Made by a program: the position numbers and the translations under genes. Of a DNA stretch of 6,806 nt, positions 4,859-6,806 are shown piece after piece; positions within the stretch are counted from its first letter, which is position 1; every line of letters starts with the position of its first letter. The notes beneath the pieces are model-generated. The model saw only the letters and a program-made list of their open reading frames with translations, made no database searches and was not told the origin of the DNA. The stretch is from DAIDKA01 sp036489445 (GTDB lineage Bacteria > Pseudomonadota > Gammaproteobacteria > Steroidobacterales > Steroidobacteraceae), in assembly GCA_036489445.1 (NCBI GenBank), contig DASXFV010000061.1:1-6806 (forward strand), written 5' to 3'.

Positions 4859-6139
4859 GTGAGTCCGCAGTTTAATTTGCCGCACGCGAGGCCTGGACGG
4901 TACCGATGGGTCATCTGTGGGTTGCTGCTCGCGGCGATGGCCATCAATTACATTCAGCGCCAGACCATCGGGCTGCTGAAGGGTCCGCTGCAGCACCAGT
5001 TCGCACTCAACGAGATCGGCTACGCCGATATCGTCTTCTGGTTCCAGGCGGCCTACGCCTTAGGCTATGTCACCTTCGGCCGAGTGCTGGATCGGATCGG
5101 GGCCCGAACGGGTTACGCAGTAGCCTTTATTCTCTGGAACCTCTCGCACATGGCCGCCGGCCTCGCCGCCAATTCGCTGCAGTTCACGCTGGCGCGGGTC
5201 GGTTTGGGTCTGGGTGAATCGGGCGCCTTTCCCGCGAGCCTCAAGGCCATTGCGGACTGGTTTCCGCAGCGCGAGCGGGCACTCGCAGCAGGCATTTTCA
5301 ATGCCGGGACCAATCTTGGCGCCATCATCGCCCCGGCGCTGGTGCCCGTGCTCACTGCAAGGTGGGGCTGGCGGTCGTCGTTTTTCGTCACCGGGGCCAT
5401 CGGCATGATCTGGCTGATTGCCTGGCTGAGCTGGTATCGGCGTCCGCAGGATCACCCCAGGGTAGGCGCCCTTGAGTTGGCGCTGATCGAGTCAGATCCC
5501 GCGGACCCTGTGACGCCGGTGTCCTGGTGGCGGCTGCTGAAACTCAAGGAAACCTGGGTCTATGCCAGCGCCCGATTCCTGATCGACCCCATCTGGTGGT
5601 TCTACCTGTTCTGGCTGCCGGACTTCCTCAACAAAACCTATCATCTGGATCTGAGCAGTTTCGGGCCACCGCTGATTGCGATCTATCTGATCTCCGATGT
5701 GGGGTCAGTCCTCGGCGGGTATTGCTCGTCGGCCTTGTTGAAGCGGGGCGCGAGTGTGAACGTGGCCCGCAAATTCACACTGCTCCTGTGTGCGCTGCTG
5801 GTGTTGCCGGTGCTGAAGGTCGATGGAGCCAGGCACCTGTGGGCGGCAGTATTCCTGATCGGCCTGGCCGCCGCGGCGCACCAGGCTTTCTCGACGAATG
5901 TCTACACATTTCCTTCCGATGTGTTGCCGCGTTCGGCCGTCGCTTCGGTGATCGGCATCGGCGGCATGATGGGAGCCGTGGGCGGCATGCTGTTCACCAA
6001 GTTTGTCGGGCAGATCCTGCAGGCAACAGGGTCCTATCGGATACTGTTTATCATTGCCGCATCGGTCTACCTGCTGGCACTGATGGTGATTCAGGTCTTG
6101 AGTCCGCAACTGCAGCGCGTGACGCGGGTGCTGGCATGA
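4859..6139 (+). CDS. MFS transporter, ExuT-like (anion:cation symporter family)
   Basis: The 426-aa protein is a complete 12-TM major facilitator, most like the hexuronate/organic anion:H+ symporters of the ACS family. Seen: a first helix W-V-I-C-G-L-L-L-A-A-M-A-I-N-Y (17-31), motif A G-R-V-L-D-R-I-G-A-R (74-83), L-G-L-G-E-S-G-A-F-P-A (116-126), central loop about 193-225, I-D-P-I-W-W-F-Y-L-F-W-L-P (242-254), and H-Q-A-F-S-T-N-V-Y-T (341-350) with P-R-S-A-V-A-S-V-I-G-I-G-G (357-369). The last two are ExuT-branch signatures. It probably imports a small carboxylate such as a hexuronate or sugar acid with protons; the actual substrate is not readable. GTG 4859 is the first possible start after an in-frame TAG at 4808. 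It lacks a clear Shine-Dalgarno; TTG 4877 is the only nearby alternative. It is divergent from the gntR operon across 108 bp and convergent with the next gene (24-nt gap, no clear terminator). Confidence 0.9.
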   Translation: MSPQFNLPHARPGRYRWVICGLLLAAMAINYIQRQTIGLLKGPLQHQFALNEIGYADIVFWFQAAYALGYVTFGRVLDRIGARTGYAVAFILWNLSHMAAGLAANSLQFTLARVGLGLGESGAFPASLKAIADWFPQRERALAAGIFNAGTNLGAIIAPALVPVLTARWGWRSSFFVTGAIGMIWLIAWLSWYRRPQDHPRVGALELALIESDPADPVTPVSWWRLLKLKETWVYASARFLIDPIWWFYLFWLPDFLNKTYHLDLSSFGPPLIAIYLISDVGSVLGGYCSSALLKRGASVNVARKFTLLLCALLVLPVLKVDGARHLWAAVFLIGLAAAAHQAFSTNVYTFPSDVLPRSAVASVIGIGGMMGAVGGMLFTKFVGQILQATGSYRILFIIAASVYLLALMVIQVLSPQLQRVTRVLA

Positions 6140-6163
6140 AGCCGGCCCTGCTGCAGGTGCCAG

Positions 6164-6739
6164 CTAGTTCAATCGCGCGAGCAAGGTCTCGAGTGGCACT
6201 TCGCCTTCGGCCTGCACCCGCACCGACAGGCGCTCCTTCGGATCAGTCTCGCGCGCCAGGGTGTACGGTGCCCCGGCATAGAGCCGGTCGAGGAAGCTCT
6301 TCAGTGCCGGTTCGAGCTCGGCGTACGCCGCATCGGTGTTGGGTGCGACCAGCCGGTCATTGGCGAAGAACTGCAGGCGGTTGCCAGGCACCTTGAGTTC
6401 GCCGTTGAGCTCTGCGTCCGCCGCCATGAGCTGCGCGGCCTTCAGGGTCTTCGATGCGACGCGCGCGAAGCGTTCCGCCAAGTCACCGGCGAGCGGATGT
6501 TTGCTGTAGTACAGGACGCCGCGTTCGTGACCCGTCTCATCCAGGGCATAGTTGCCCTCGTGGGCGATGAGCATGATGCCCGGGCCGGCGGGTACGTGGC
6601 TGTAATCGGCCACGTCGATGAGCAGGTCGTCCAGCGCCTCTTGCTGGATCCAGCGGTGATACATGGGAATGAGCTTGAGGATGTCGATTCCGTTCGCGTC
6701 CACCGCGAACAGCTTGATGCCGAACTTGTGCAACTCCAC
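6164..6739 (-). CDS. conserved protein of unknown function (191 aa)
   Basis: I do not recognise a named domain, though the central stretch resembles conserved hypothetical proteins of proteobacteria. Visible: E-L-H-K-F-G-I-K-L-F-A (2-12), L-I-P-M-Y-H-R-W-I-Q (23-32), the striking I-D-V-A-D-Y-S-H-V-P-A-G-P-G-I (41-55), L-I-A-H-E-G-N-Y-A-L-D (57-67) and G-V-L-Y-Y-S-K (74-80). A helical middle (about 86-112) and a C-terminal half with N-R-L-Q-F-F-A-N-D-R-L (120-130) follow. The protein is soluble, without signal peptide or membrane segments. The clustered Asp/His/Glu residues (D42, D45, H48, H60, E61) could bind a metal or substrate, but that is speculation. The start is GTG 6739, 4 nt after the stop of the upstream gene, so the two are probably cotranscribed and translationally coupled. 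No separate Shine-Dalgarno is evident. Confidence 0.8.
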   Translation of the reverse strand: MELHKFGIKLFAVDANGIDILKLIPMYHRWIQQEALDDLLIDVADYSHVPAGPGIMLIAHEGNYALDETGHERGVLYYSKHPLAGDLAERFARVASKTLKAAQLMAADAELNGELKVPGNRLQFFANDRLVAPNTDAAYAELEPALKSFLDRLYAGAPYTLARETDPKERLSVRVQAEGEVPLETLLARLN

Positions 6740-6743
6740 AGGT

Positions 6744-6806
6744 CTATACCGTCGCTTCAGCGGCTGCTGGCAGATTGAAGGCCGCCATCGCGCGGGCGCG
6801 CTGCTC
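6744..6806 (-). CDS. C-terminal end of a gene running off the window
   Basis: On the - strand the window edge opens into an uninterrupted frame, E-Q-R-A-R-A-M-A-A-F, N-L-P-A-A-A-E-A-T-V, then TAG (6744-6746). Only 20 residues are present, so the product cannot be identified. Support comes from the tight 4-nt spacing to the downstream 191-aa gene on the same strand, typical of an operon, and from the natural-looking codon use. The other frames here cannot be excluded. Confidence 0.5.
   Translation of the reverse strand, partial: EQRARAMAAFNLPAAAEATV

Noticed and set aside
4340..4996. Longer 218-codon version of the GntR regulator
   Set aside because: The extra 82 residues lie antisense to the MFS gene and the divergent promoter region. 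GntR domains begin just after the ATG at 4750.
6140..6163. Terminator in the 24-nt gap between the MFS gene and the 191-aa gene
   Set aside because: Only a short CTGCAG palindrome is present, with no stable stem or U-run.
5527..6396. 289-codon + strand frame spanning the MFS end and the convergent gene
   Set aside because: It overlaps the well-supported MFS gene in another frame and then runs antisense to the 191-aa gene. The translation is low-complexity and Arg/Ala/Pro-rich, typical of a high-GC shadow.

Overview
The window is G+C-rich, tightly packed bacterial DNA. The gene types suggest a proteobacterium, most likely a gammaproteobacterium of the Xanthomonadales/Nevskiales kind: a Tat-exported FMN 2-hydroxy-acid oxidase, a YtrA-type GntR regulator with its own ABC transporter, an ExuT-like MFS carrier, and small DUF1330 and DUF2934 proteins. 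This placement is an inference from gene content. No RNA gene, CRISPR array, intact insertion sequence or replication origin was seen.

Left part (1-1611). A + strand gene (39-1241) encodes an FMN-dependent alpha-hydroxy-acid oxidase/dehydrogenase with a twin-arginine signal. It carries a CxxCH (haem c-type) motif in the loop after the flavin-domain VDTP motif, which is the most unusual protein feature here. A 133-nt gap with no clear terminator follows, then a 66-aa DUF2934 protein (1375-1575). The 11-bp sequence TGTCAGACCCC occurs on both sides of the DUF2934 gene.

Middle part (1603-4750, all on the - strand). In transcription order this is a gntR-type regulator, an ABC ATPase, a polytopic membrane permease, a decayed vapBC toxin-antitoxin locus, and a DUF1330 protein. 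Regulator, ATPase and permease overlap one another (26 nt and 1 nt) and look like a single self-regulated exporter operon. Its presumed operator is a GTGTAT/ATACAC repeat cluster directly in front of the regulator start codon. The toxin-antitoxin relic has a frameshifted AbrB/MazE-fold antitoxin and only about 25 recognisable residues of a PIN-domain toxin. The relic frame ends in an ATGA overlap with the DUF1330 start.

Right part (4859-6806). A divergent + strand gene encodes a complete 12-TM MFS transporter resembling hexuronate/organic anion carriers (ExuT branch of the ACS family). Converging on it from the right are a 191-aa conserved protein of unknown function and, 4 nt upstream of that, the last 20 codons of another - strand gene cut by the window edge.

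Functionally, one can infer an oxidative 2-hydroxy-acid step in the periplasm, an inner-membrane uptake carrier for small organic anions, and a stress- or ligand-responsive ABC exporter. Nothing in the sequence directly links these three units to one another.
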